From the NCBI GenBank assembly GCA_029259115.1, contig JAPDJO010000076.1, positions 1-64,000 on the forward strand: 64,000 bases of DNA, written 5' to 3'. How positions within the stretch are numbered: position 1 is the first letter of the stretch; each line of letters opens with the position of its first letter. The translations under genes were made by a program, and so were the position numbers. The DNA comes from Thermoplasmatota archaeon (lineage in GTDB: Archaea; Thermoplasmatota; E2; DHVEG-1; B18-G2). This document shows positions 35,700 to 44,258 of the stretch, one piece after another. A model generated the notes under the pieces. The model did not search any database, was not told the origin of the DNA, and was given only the letters and a program-made list of their open reading frames with translations.

Positions 35700-37613
35700 A
35701 TGCAGATATCATCATTCGAAGTCCTAGCAATAGTGAGAGAACTTCAAGATCTAGTTGGAGCTTATATTGATAAGATATATCAGATCGGAAAAGACGAAAT
35801 ACTTCTGAGATTGAGAAAGAAAGGAATTGGTAAGATATACCTATTGATAAAAGCTGGAGGATTTCTGCTTAAAACAAGGAAAACATTCGAAACTCCAGAA
35901 AAACCAAGTATGTTTGCTATGATCTTGAGAAAATACTTGGATGATGGTAGAATCTCGAAGATTTATCAGTATGACTTTGATAGGATAGTTGTTATAGAGA
36001 TTGAAAAGAAAGGAGAATTGTATAGGGTAATATCAGAGCTTATACCCAACGGAAATATCGTTCTGGTTGATAATGAATGGAAGATAGTAATGCCAATAAG
36101 AGAGCAGACATGGTCACATAGAACCATTAAACCAAAGGAGTTGTATATCTTTCCACCATCAAAAAACAATCTCATCGAGATGGATGTGGAGAGTTTCTCG
36201 GAGATCATCAAAAAATCAGAGAAGGATCTGGTAAGAACTCTAGCAATAGATCTTGGACTTGGAGGAATATATGCTGAAGAAATTTGTTATCTATCGAATA
36301 TTGACAAGAATAAATCTACCAAAGAACTCACTGATGAAGAGATAAGGGATTTATTCAGATCAATGAGAACCATAATTGATACCATAGACAAAAAGGAGCC
36401 ATCCTCTGAGATAGTCAAGGAAGGTGACAAGATCATAGCTGTAACCCCCATCCATCTTAAGAAATTTGATGGTTATGAGATAACGAGGAAAAATTCGATA
36501 AGCGAAGCTCTCGAGGAGATTATTGATAAACTTGAGGAAATAGAAGGTAAGGATGAGGAGAAGGAAAGGATAGAGAGACAGATAGAACAGCAGAGGAAAG
36601 CGATAGAAGATCTTATGAGACGATCTGAAGAGAAGAAAAGAGAAGGAGATCTACTCTACATTCACATGAAAGAAGTGGACGATATAATAGAGAGATTGAG
36701 GAAAGCCTCAAAAGAGAAAGACAAAGAAAAATCAATCAGGGAAATAGAATCTCTAGATATAGTTGAGAGTGTAGATCTTCATGATGGGATTGTTAGACTC
36801 AGAATAGATGACAAAATCTTTGAGATAGACTTTAGGAAAAGTGCAGCAGAAAATGCAAACCTTGCATACAAATTAAGCAAGAAATTCAAAGAAAAGGCAG
36901 AGAGAGCAAAAGAAGCTTTGAAAGAAAGCGAAAAGAAGCTTAAAGAGAGGAAATTAGAGAAAAAGGAGAAGAAAGAGAGAGAATTCTGGTTCGAGAAATA
37001 CAGATGGTGTATATCTAGCGATGGTAACCTGATAATAGGTGGCAAAGATGCTAAAACAAATGAGAGAATAGTGAAGAAACACATGGAAGAAAGAGACATC
37101 TATGTCCATGCAGATATACATGGAGCACCAAGTTGTATACTTAAGTGTAGAGATATATATGGAAAAGAAAGAGAAATTACAGAAAAATCCATAGAAGAGG
37201 CATGTCAGTTTGCTGGAATTTACTCCAAAGCATGGAAGCAGTTTGGAGAGGTTATGGTTTATTGGGTTTACCCTGATCAAGTGAGTAAAACTCCGGAAAG
37301 TGGAGAGTTTTTACCAAAGGGTGCTTTTGTTATTAGGGGTAAAAGAAACTATGTTAGATGTAGAATGGAGATGGCAATAGGAGAGATTTCTATAGAAGGT
37401 ATAAAGAAAGTCATGGGGGGGCCTGTAGATTCAGTAAAAGCTAGAAGTGATAGATTTGTGGTGATACAACCTGGATATATTAAGAAAGAAAAATTTGCTA
37501 AATTACTCGCAGAAAAACTAGAAGTAACCCCTGATAAAGTATCGAAAGCACTTCCGCCAGGCGACGTGCAAGTTATAGAAGTTAAGGGATTGGACATAGA
37601 GGAATTAAGATGA
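35700..37613 (+). CDS. rqcH: RqcH/NEMF-family ribosome quality control protein
   Basis: 637-residue NFACT protein, archaeal homologue of bacterial RqcH and eukaryotic Rqc2/NEMF. NFACT-N spans residues 1-200 and keeps the D94-R95 pair (YDFDRIVV) needed in bacterial RqcH for alanine tailing. Two HhH/coiled-coil segments, very rich in E/K/R, span about 265-440. NFACT-R is at 440-560 (WCISSDGNLIIGGKDAKTNERIV; YVHADIHGAPSCILK). The C-terminal domain follows. It binds 60S/50S subunits with stalled peptidyl-tRNA and may add C-terminal tails to the nascent chain. Its stop overlaps the Pelota ATG (ATGA), which couples the two ribosome-rescue factors. Confidence 0.92.
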   Translation: MQISSFEVLAIVRELQDLVGAYIDKIYQIGKDEILLRLRKKGIGKIYLLIKAGGFLLKTRKTFETPEKPSMFAMILRKYLDDGRISKIYQYDFDRIVVIEIEKKGELYRVISELIPNGNIVLVDNEWKIVMPIREQTWSHRTIKPKELYIFPPSKNNLIEMDVESFSEIIKKSEKDLVRTLAIDLGLGGIYAEEICYLSNIDKNKSTKELTDEEIRDLFRSMRTIIDTIDKKEPSSEIVKEGDKIIAVTPIHLKKFDGYEITRKNSISEALEEIIDKLEEIEGKDEEKERIERQIEQQRKAIEDLMRRSEEKKREGDLLYIHMKEVDDIIERLRKASKEKDKEKSIREIESLDIVESVDLHDGIVRLRIDDKIFEIDFRKSAAENANLAYKLSKKFKEKAERAKEALKESEKKLKERKLEKKEKKEREFWFEKYRWCISSDGNLIIGGKDAKTNERIVKKHMEERDIYVHADIHGAPSCILKCRDIYGKEREITEKSIEEACQFAGIYSKAWKQFGEVMVYWVYPDQVSKTPESGEFLPKGAFVIRGKRNYVRCRMEMAIGEISIEGIKKVMGGPVDSVKARSDRFVVIQPGYIKKEKFAKLLAEKLEVTPDKVSKALPPGDVQVIEVKGLDIEELR

Positions 37614-38653
37614 GATTGGTCTTTAAGGATCTGAAAAAGGGGATTGTTAAATTAATTCCTGAGAACATGGATGATCTGTGGCATCTCTATCATATAATAG
37701 ATAAGGGAGATCTTGTGAAAGCATTAACATTTAGGACTGCTGAGCAGAAAGGAGATAAGATTAGAATAAAGAAGGCTGAAAAGAAGCCGATGGTATTAAC
37801 TATAAGAGTCGAAGACGTTGAATTCCATGACTTCTCAGATAGATTGAGGATACATGGGATAATAGAGGAGGGACCTCAAGATCTGGGATCTCATCATACC
37901 ATAAATCTGAGAGTTGGAGATTACAAAGAAGTAACTATAATCAAAGAAGAGTGGAAACCCTCGCATCTACAAAGGCTTGATGAAGCATTGAAATCTAGGG
38001 GTAAGAATGACATTATTGCTGTATCTTTGGATGATGAAGAAGCATGCATAGCTGTGATAAGGAATAGCGGTATCCAGATAGTTGCGGAAATCGAATCAGG
38101 AAAATCTGGAAAACTTTATGAGAGCAAGGATAGAGAAAAAGATTACTTTGCAAAGATAATAGATGTGATTAGGAACTTGGCAGAGGATTTACCTATACTA
38201 ATATCAGGTCCAGGATTTACAAAGGAAAGATTGGTATCGTATGGCAAAGAAAAGGAGCCAGAGATATTCAAAAGAGTTTTCATTTGCTCTACCGGGAATG
38301 CTGGTTTAAATGGTATATACGAAACAATAAGATCAGGAGCTGTAGATAGAATAGTTAGTAACAACAGGGTTATAAAGGAAACAAAACTCGTTGAAAGATT
38401 TATAGAAGAGTTAGCTAAGGATGGAGCGGTAGCATATGGTAAGGATGAAGTTATAGATGCACTCAACAGGGGAGCAGCATCTCATATACTCATGATAGAT
38501 AACATGGCAAGAACCAAGGAGGGTGAAGAAATTCTGAGTCTAGCAAGAGAGATGAGAAGCGACTTCACCATAATAAATTCAAAAATAGAGGCCGGAAAGA
38601 AACTAGAAGGATTTGGAGGGGTGGTGGCTTTCCTAAGATTTAAAATAGATTAG
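37610..38653 (+). CDS. pelA: Pelota/Dom34 mRNA surveillance factor
   Basis: 347-residue archaeal Pelota. The N-terminal Lsm-like domain contains MRLVFKDLKKGIVKLIPENMDDLWHLYHII. The central eRF1-like domain begins near 135 (IIAVSLDDEEACIAVIRNSGI), and the C-terminal L7Ae-like domain contains EVIDALNRGAASHILMIDN. With aEF1alpha and ABCE1 it splits stalled ribosomes, supplying the large-subunit substrate of RqcH encoded just upstream. It ends with a 4-base overlap with the convergent gene at 38650. Confidence 0.95.
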   Translation: MRLVFKDLKKGIVKLIPENMDDLWHLYHIIDKGDLVKALTFRTAEQKGDKIRIKKAEKKPMVLTIRVEDVEFHDFSDRLRIHGIIEEGPQDLGSHHTINLRVGDYKEVTIIKEEWKPSHLQRLDEALKSRGKNDIIAVSLDDEEACIAVIRNSGIQIVAEIESGKSGKLYESKDREKDYFAKIIDVIRNLAEDLPILISGPGFTKERLVSYGKEKEPEIFKRVFICSTGNAGLNGIYETIRSGAVDRIVSNNRVIKETKLVERFIEELAKDGAVAYGKDEVIDALNRGAASHILMIDNMARTKEGEEILSLAREMRSDFTIINSKIEAGKKLEGFGGVVAFLRFKID

Positions 38654-39396
38654 TGGAAACCTGGGTATGCGAAGATTGGATACATCCTTTCTCTTAGAGA
38701 CATTGCTTTCATCGCTGTCATCTCAGATGTTGAAGAAGATGCCGTCACAGACGATGTTCCAATCTCTGGTTCGTAATAGACATACTCTACTTCTATAGTA
38801 AAGTTATTACCTTTGTCAAGCAACCTCTTGAGGGGTCTGAATATCTTCTCCCCAACCTTTACACTGACATTTACTTTGAATGGTTGATCCTTCCACTTCT
38901 CACTGTAATAATCCTGTAACTTATCCAGAGCCTCGCTGGAGCTGTTAGCTTTGATTTCATCCACGTACGGGACCGGATTTATATTGTCAAAGACGATCTC
39001 TATGGTTCCATTTCCTACGCTTTCCTCGCTCTTTACTGTTCCGTCTGGCGCAGTTACCTCAAAAGTCAGGGTATCTAGACCTTTCTTTCTTAGAAGTCCA
39101 TACGTGTGATCGTCTTCCCATGTCAATATGAATCTGACACTCTTCAAGTTGTATTGAGAGATCGTAACGTTTGCGGAATATGGTATGTCCTTGAAGAGTT
39201 TGTCGTATGCAACCATGTCTGGATTATCTGGCGAAGCGTAGCCTGTTTTTTCTGTCCATGTAACAGCGTATGTCTTCACAGCCTCTGTTCTCTTTTCCTC
39301 TTCTTTTGGTACAGGTCTATATAAAAATATTCCTATTGCCGCTAGAACTATTATCACTACACCGATTATCACAATCAACTTGTCCGTGGACTTCAT
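38650..39396 (-). CDS. exported protein of unknown function with lipoprotein-like anchor
   Basis: 248-residue protein with an N-terminal anchor (KLIVIIGVVIIVLAAIGIFLYRP) almost parallel to that of the C25 peptidase at 6131 (KVIVTIGVVILLIAAVGVYFYKP). The rest is a soluble, beta-rich domain (SVRFILTWEDDHTYGLLRKKGLDTLTFEVTAPDGT) followed by a Ser/Thr-rich linker and MYPIFAYPGF. No enzyme motif is seen. A GGAAGGTGAAG Shine-Dalgarno precedes the ATG. It may be a surface binding protein; no better call is possible. Confidence 0.6.
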   Translation of the reverse strand: MKSTDKLIVIIGVVIIVLAAIGIFLYRPVPKEEEKRTEAVKTYAVTWTEKTGYASPDNPDMVAYDKLFKDIPYSANVTISQYNLKSVRFILTWEDDHTYGLLRKKGLDTLTFEVTAPDGTVKSEESVGNGTIEIVFDNINPVPYVDEIKANSSSEALDKLQDYYSEKWKDQPFKVNVSVKVGEKIFRPLKRLLDKGNNFTIEVEYVYYEPEIGTSSVTASSSTSEMTAMKAMSLRERMYPIFAYPGFH

Positions 39397-39535
39397 TTCT
39401 TCACCTTCCTACTATCTATAAGGGTTTTACCCCTTTATTAAATTTTTCTTATTTTTATATTTTTGCAATAATTTGTATACTTCTTGCTTAATAACCTTTT
39501 CTATACGTTTCTAGCCTAATCTCTGAAAGGTCATA
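39397..39535. other. AT-rich promoter region
   Basis: About 140 bases with a minus-strand TATA-like run (ATTTAATAAAG near 39440) that would serve the gene starting at 39396. No coding signal. Confidence 0.35.
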
Positions 39536-39682
39536 GAATGCTGTGAAAACGAGCTTTTAATCCTAGTATATAGAGGATTATCTTAAGTTATAGTCGTCAA
39601 GCATTATGAGAAAGGAGTATCGCTAGAATAATGGCACAGTCTATCCAAAAGTTTTGCTGATTTTTCATTGTACCTCTATTGA
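39536..39682 (+). pseudogene. second IS6-like transposase remnant
   Basis: Reads ECCENELLILVYRGLS, stop, then after a deletion KHYEKGVSLE, stop, WHSLSK. It aligns with the remnant at 18658 (ECCKNESLILVDRGPWYK; GERSVIEQWCSLFK) at both DNA and protein level, minus about 27 bases. The catalytic Asp of VDRG has become Tyr. More decayed than the first copy. Confidence 0.65.
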
Positions 39683-39729
39683 TATATCATCAAATATGGA
39701 ATGTCGTAATTTGAGGTTTAGCATGATGC

Positions 39730-41406
39730 TCAACGGTCTAGAAAAGTTATCAATTGATTGAACTTAAATAATCGTAAAAAAAATTCTATGATGGAATTTA
39801 TCGAGTGGAGAATCTTCTCTATCCATTTCAGTAAAATAGACTTCTTTATTACTTTCACCTCAACCTTCTCGGACCTAACATATCCTTCCTTTTCCGCATA
39901 CACCTCATATACTCCCTTCTTGGAAATCTTCACCTCCACTGAACCATTCGAGTCAGTGGAGAAGGTGTATGAATCTATATGCACGGTCGCATTCTTGACA
40001 GGATTATTACTTTCATCCTTAACCGTTATCCTGAAAATCTCATTCATTTCCACTTCTTTCTTCTCTACAGATATCTTTAATGCGTGCGCCTCCCAAGTTT
40101 CAGCATATCCCCACAGAACCTCTCTATCATCTTCAGTGAGCCTACACTTATCACAACTCACCATTGGTAGTTCATAATCGACCCAATAGTGCCACCAGTC
40201 AGAATCTCCGTCTATGCTTTTGACGTAGAGAGCATCCCAGCTTGGATAGTAAAGAATTGTACAATCAAATCCGCCTTTCTCTGATGCCTCAACCAACGCC
40301 CCGAGAACGGATGGATAATGAATATGAAATTCCTCTGACTGGTTTGAACTAACATTTATTGCAACAACCGTTGTATCTCTAACGGTTACGATACCTTCCC
40401 ATATGGTTTCATACTTTCCTTCAATCCTTACATATCCCGTCCAAGTTTCAACTGGAGAAGAGTGGTATATCTTCACTGGATAGTACTTTCCTAGGAGAGC
40501 AGGTATCGCATAGGATGTCATCCACTCAGGATTTAGATCTAAAGTTTCATTCCATTTAAAACTACCATCATCATTCTGTAGGCTTAACAGATAATCTACC
40601 GGGCTCTTTCCATTCTTTATCCAATTATTGGGGTTCTCACCAGCGCAGCTTATAGCCATGATAGCCCATGATGTTGTCGCAGAATTTACTGCTCCCCAAG
40701 AGGAGAAACCTCCATTATCTGTCTGTCTCTCTCTTAAAAAATCCAAAGCTTTTTGTATGATGCTTGCACCTCTATCAATTCCACTAGCTAAGAGAGCCAT
40801 GATTGTAGCCGATGTTGAATCCACATCGCTACTTCCATTTATACTAACGCCCCACCCCCCATCTGCATTTTGATGCTCAATGATGTAGTTCCTAACGCTT
40901 CGTACAACAGGATCATCCTTTTCAACCCCACAAGATATTAGAGATATTATACCCCAAACATCATCGTTGAGCAAGCCCCTGATGCCTATCTGCTCACCAT
41001 CATAGAAGCTCTTTATCTTCTCGACAAAATCTACTCCTCCAAAATTCCTTGGATTCTCGTTGCATGCAACTATGGCGAGCGCATGCCTTTCCCAATCCGT
41101 TGCCCTTTCTGGGTCAAGACTTTCTATCGATCTCTCCAGGTAGTCGGGTATGTTTTCCATTTCCGCATTTGCAGAGCATAGGGCCATTGCGGCCCATGCG
41201 GTTGTCAATGGATCTCCTATCTCTCCATTCTCTTTCTGTCTCGATTTCAAGAAATTTATAGCCTTTAGGATCTCTTCGTCCGATGGATTTAACGGGAAGT
41301 GATTTGAGGTGAACACATCTCTTGATGTTGCGGGAGTTGCCGAGATTATGAGGCTAGGGATAATGATTAAGCATACGGAAACCATTGCAAAGAACCATCT
41401 CTTCAT
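39730..41406 (-). CDS. transcobalamin-like exported protein (terpene-cyclase-fold repeats + DUF4430 + Ig-like domain)
   Basis: 558-residue exported protein from ATG 41406; the ORF-track start 45 codons upstream overlaps the divergent regulator. Residues 3-22 form a signal peptide. Residues 40-310 hold five or six alpha/alpha toroid repeats of the squalene-cyclase/transcobalamin type (NADGGWGVSINGSSDVDSTS; TDNGGFSSWGAVNSATTSW; NDDGSFKWNETLDLNPEWMTSYA). Residues 325-450 resemble DUF4430, the transcobalamin C-terminal domain (WTGYVRIEGKYETIWEGIVTV; WWHYWVDYELP). Residues 455-540 form an Ig/carboxypeptidase-regulatory-like domain (NPVKNATVHIDSYTFSTDSNGS). Toroid plus DUF4430 is the arrangement of cobalamin binders, but no residue proves a corrinoid ligand. 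It is divergent from an ArsR-type regulator. Confidence 0.75.
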   Translation of the reverse strand: MKRWFFAMVSVCLIIIPSLIISATPATSRDVFTSNHFPLNPSDEEILKAINFLKSRQKENGEIGDPLTTAWAAMALCSANAEMENIPDYLERSIESLDPERATDWERHALAIVACNENPRNFGGVDFVEKIKSFYDGEQIGIRGLLNDDVWGIISLISCGVEKDDPVVRSVRNYIIEHQNADGGWGVSINGSSDVDSTSATIMALLASGIDRGASIIQKALDFLRERQTDNGGFSSWGAVNSATTSWAIMAISCAGENPNNWIKNGKSPVDYLLSLQNDDGSFKWNETLDLNPEWMTSYAIPALLGKYYPVKIYHSSPVETWTGYVRIEGKYETIWEGIVTVRDTTVVAINVSSNQSEEFHIHYPSVLGALVEASEKGGFDCTILYYPSWDALYVKSIDGDSDWWHYWVDYELPMVSCDKCRLTEDDREVLWGYAETWEAHALKISVEKKEVEMNEIFRITVKDESNNPVKNATVHIDSYTFSTDSNGSVEVKISKKGVYEVYAEKEGYVRSEKVEVKVIKKSILLKWIEKILHSINSIIEFFLRLFKFNQLITFLDR

Positions 41407-41476
41407 TCTATCACCATCTTTAAGAATAAGAGGGAAAGATTTAAGGATAACAAATTTGATAACGACTGTTGCAGAA
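41407..41476. promoter_or_regulatory. divergent promoter/operator region
   Basis: 70 bases between the transcobalamin-like gene and the ArsR-like regulator. It contains ATCTTTAAG and AGATTTAAG elements facing opposite ways, candidate TATA boxes for the two genes. A region this short suggests that the regulator controls both. Confidence 0.45.
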
Positions 41477-41986
41477 ATGGATAACAAACTCTTTAAAGCA
41501 TTGAGCAGTAAAACCAGACTGGATATATTGCGGAAAATCATGGATAAGGAATATCATCTCTCAGAGCTTTCAAGAGAGATGGGAATATCGAAACCTGTTA
41601 TATCTAGGCATGTAAAGATACTGGAAGATGCGAACCTGATAAAGAGGAAAAAGATAGGAAATGTTCATGTTTTGAAGGCAAATATGGATGCGCTTGAAAA
41701 GGCCTTCGAACCATTCGTTGAGGAAAAAAGGATAAAGATTAAGGAAGGGAAGACGGTATTTGATATCCTGAAACAACTCCCAGAGATAGAGGTAAAGGAG
41801 CACGATGGAGACAGGTTCATCACCGCGGTTGATGGTGAGGAAGGTCTGTACATCTATGAGATCGATGGAGAAATACCTGATAGAGCAATAAACAGATATA
41901 AACTTGAAAGGTCAGCCTTACTACAACTCAAGAAATTAGTACCGATAACAAAGAAGAGGATAAGGGTGGAAATAGAGAAGGATTAG
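41477..41986 (+). CDS. ArsR-type winged-helix transcriptional regulator
   Basis: 169-residue regulator from ATG 41477 (MDNKLFKALSSKTRLDILRKI). The helix-turn-helix is ELSREMGISKPVISRHVKILEDANLIKRKK near residues 30-60, of ArsR type. The C-terminal 100 residues (FDILKQLPEIEVKEHDGDRFI; LYIYEIDGEIPDRAI) have no metal-binding Cys pattern, so the effector is unlikely to be a thiophilic metal and could be an organic ligand. The ORF-track start 56 codons upstream lies across the promoter and the neighbouring gene. The 3' end overlaps the convergent membrane gene by 4 bases. Confidence 0.85.
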   Translation: MDNKLFKALSSKTRLDILRKIMDKEYHLSELSREMGISKPVISRHVKILEDANLIKRKKIGNVHVLKANMDALEKAFEPFVEEKRIKIKEGKTVFDILKQLPEIEVKEHDGDRFITAVDGEEGLYIYEIDGEIPDRAINRYKLERSALLQLKKLVPITKKRIRVEIEKD

Positions 41987-42606
41987 TGAATCAAGATTTT
42001 TTCGCTTAAGTTAGATAGGAAGCTAGGAATCTTGATCTCTATCTCATGCTCCTTGATATAAACAACTGGCAAGATGACAAATGTTATTGCCAAACTCATT
42101 GATAATAGATGCCATAAGGTAAAAGGTATAGCGAGGGTATAGCAGAGAATCAATCCTTTGATGGTATGAGGATACCACAGGAGCCAGCATCCAAAGTTGG
42201 TCCAGAGGTCATATAATAGTACGCCGGCTATGCCTGTGCCAAATATCATGGATTTTCTTTGCATGCAAAACATTCCCCTTGATTTTAAGGTATAGCTCAG
42301 CAGGGCGAGCATAGCAAATCCGGACCATGTGAACAGAAAGATCAGGTTGTTTCCTATGATTAGATCTGTGATGAGCATTGTAGATACGGGAACAAGAAGA
42401 GAATATCCTCTTCTATCTAAAAGAAAACCGCTCAGCATGGAGATGGTTGCTATCAGGAAGAAGAGATCCATCATCAAGAGAGGTTGCGTTATACCGTTAA
42501 GATTGATGAAAATATCTGGCGATGGTGGAAGAAACTTGCTTAAGCTCAACCTTCCAATTACTCCTGCAATTATCAAGGTTAACATCAGCCCTATCTTCTT
42601 ATCCAT
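41983..42606 (-). CDS. ECF-S-like / DUF6580-type membrane protein
   Basis: 207-residue polytopic membrane protein with about six segments. NGITQPLLMMDLFFLIATISMLSGFLLDRRGY, LITDLIIGNNLIFLFTWSGFAML and LLYDLWTNFGCWLLW recall ECF-transporter S components and the DUF6580 family. The N-terminus overlaps the DUF4430 gene upstream by 8 bases, so they are an operon. Together with the transcobalamin-like protein this suggests ligand capture and uptake. No ECF-A/T genes lie nearby; shared energising units encoded elsewhere are usual for group II ECF systems. Confidence 0.6.
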   Translation of the reverse strand: MDKKIGLMLTLIIAGVIGRLSLSKFLPPSPDIFINLNGITQPLLMMDLFFLIATISMLSGFLLDRRGYSLLVPVSTMLITDLIIGNNLIFLFTWSGFAMLALLSYTLKSRGMFCMQRKSMIFGTGIAGVLLYDLWTNFGCWLLWYPHTIKGLILCYTLAIPFTLWHLLSMSLAITFVILPVVYIKEHEIEIKIPSFLSNLSEKILIH

Positions 42607-43075
42607 CCTTTCCCTCCAAGATTTCTATCTTTGGTTCCTGTAATTTCCATTCGATTATATCCCCATCTCTCACCTTCTGCAGATCAACACCTACTGGTGC
42701 GTAATTACCGTTGATGTAATACTGCCAGAACTTATTAGCTTTTGGATCTTCCTCGGTTGAGTTTATCGAGTAAATGTAATGGCTCTTATACTGAGGAAAG
42801 TACTCTGCCTCAAAGGTTAACCCATATTCGTTTTTTGCCGCCAGCAGAACGTGGTAGGCCGTCGAATTCTTAGAATCTAAAGAGATATTAAACCTGTCTA
42901 TCCTTCCATCTCCGTAATCTATGATCAGAGAGACATTTATGGTCTCGTTTGATGGGAAGCTTTCAGGATACTCAAATACTATTACTCCCTTATCAATCAA
43001 TTTCAATATCCCTATACTCGAGAAAGCTACGATGGATATTCCGATTACCGTGATCAGCAGAATCCTCCTTGACAC
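42599..43075 (-). CDS. exported DUF4430 (transcobalamin C-domain-like) protein
   Basis: 158-residue protein from a proposed GTG at 43075; the longer ORF-track start adds 24 residues with no family support. An N-terminal anchor (RRILLITVIGISIVAFSSIGIL) is followed by a DUF4430 domain. NISLDSKNSTAYHVLLAAKNEYGLTFEAEYFPQYKSHYIYSIN is followed by FWQYYINGNYAPVGVDLQKVRDGDIIEWK, the signature of the transcobalamin C-terminal domain. It precedes the ECF-S-like gene with an 8-base overlap. It could hand the ligand to the membrane component. The start is uncertain. Confidence 0.72.
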   Translation of the reverse strand: MSRRILLITVIGISIVAFSSIGILKLIDKGVIVFEYPESFPSNETINVSLIIDYGDGRIDRFNISLDSKNSTAYHVLLAAKNEYGLTFEAEYFPQYKSHYIYSINSTEEDPKANKFWQYYINGNYAPVGVDLQKVRDGDIIEWKLQEPKIEILEGKDG

Positions 43076-43216
43076 GCAATATCCAATGAGAGAAACATCC
43101 TTAAAATATAGGATTCTGATAACAATTGATACCCACTTAGATAACAATCAATTCGCGCATTCCGTAGAAGAAATTAAGAGAAAAATACTGAGAAAAGTAG
43201 CTTTGCCTTTGGAAGA

Positions 43217-44224
43217 CTAATCTATAACAATATTTATCTTTTCTCCACATTTCTTACATCTATCCTTCTCTAGACCTTTTACATTGGCATTGAATCCGTA
43301 TCTCTCGATAAGAAGATTTCCACAGCTTGGGCAATACGTATTTTCATAATCTCCATGAGGTACATTACCGAGATAGACAAATTTCAATCCCTTTTCTTTA
43401 GCAAGATCAAAAGCCTTCATCAAGGTTTCAAAAGGCGTAGGAGGCAGATCTAACATCTTATAGTGAGGATAAAATCTTGTAAAATGCACTGGGGTGTCTT
43501 CTCCTAGCTCATCAATAATCCATTCACAGAATTCTCCTATCTCTTTCATAGAATCATTTTTCGTTGGTATAATCAGATAGGTTATCTCAAGATGGATACC
43601 AAGCTCTTTAGATAAAACACAAGTATTTAACACAGGTTCAAGCCTTCCACCAGATATCTTTCTGTAAAAATCATCTCTGAAAGACTTGACATCTATATTT
43701 ATGCCATCAAGATATCTTCCTATTTCTCTGAAAGGATCTTCATTTATGAAACCATTGCTCACATATGTTATGTAAAGGCCGTCTTTCTTCGCTATTTTGG
43801 ATGCATCGAGAGTGAACTCATGCCATATAGTTGGCTCGTTGTATGTCCATGATATTCCTTTGCATCTATACTGTTTTGCTAGTCTTGTAGGTTCATCAAC
43901 CTCTAATTCTCTAAGATAGATATCTTCCGGATCTACCATAGAAATCGTGTAATTCTGACAGTGCTTACATGATAGATTACAGCCAGCTGTACCAAATGAA
44001 AGAGCATAGCTGCCTGGATAGAAATGATAGAGAGGCTTCTTCTCTATGGGGTCTACAGCTACAGAAGATGCGGATCCATAGATCAAAGTGTAAAGTTTTC
44101 CTCCTCTATTCTCTCTCACTCTACATATCCCTCTCTTTCCTTCGGGTATCAAGCATCTGTGGGGACAGAGCAAGCACCTGATCTTATCTCCGTCCCTCTC
44201 CCAAAATTTAGCCTCTCTTATCAT
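43217..44224 (-). CDS. amrS: AmrS-like radical SAM enzyme (AmmeMemoRadiSam system)
   Basis: 335-residue pyruvate-formate-lyase-activating-enzyme-like protein. Two N-terminal Cys pairs appear in CLLCPHRCLIPEG and GICRVREN. The radical SAM motif is FGTAGCNLSCKHCQNY near residue 80 (CxxxCxxC), and a C-terminal zinc-ribbon (CPSCGNLL, CKKCGEK) closes the protein. This is the AmrS plan, a member of the AmmeMemoRadiSam system whose reaction is not settled. Memo and AMMECR1 genes are not in the window. It stands alone, with a T-rich leader and no operon partner. Confidence 0.85.
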   Translation of the reverse strand: MIREAKFWERDGDKIRCLLCPHRCLIPEGKRGICRVRENRGGKLYTLIYGSASSVAVDPIEKKPLYHFYPGSYALSFGTAGCNLSCKHCQNYTISMVDPEDIYLRELEVDEPTRLAKQYRCKGISWTYNEPTIWHEFTLDASKIAKKDGLYITYVSNGFINEDPFREIGRYLDGINIDVKSFRDDFYRKISGGRLEPVLNTCVLSKELGIHLEITYLIIPTKNDSMKEIGEFCEWIIDELGEDTPVHFTRFYPHYKMLDLPPTPFETLMKAFDLAKEKGLKFVYLGNVPHGDYENTYCPSCGNLLIERYGFNANVKGLEKDRCKKCGEKINIVID

Positions 44225-44258
44225 TCCTAAAATTCATATACCTTTCAATTATAAAGAG

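Noticed and set aside
43087-43220. A 44-codon plus-strand frame, MRETSLKYRILITIDTHLDNNQ...
   Set aside because: It lies in the upstream region of the DUF4430 gene, has no ribosome site or family match, and overlaps the AmrS stop. It might be real if the DUF4430 gene starts at the GTG at 43075, but the evidence is too thin.
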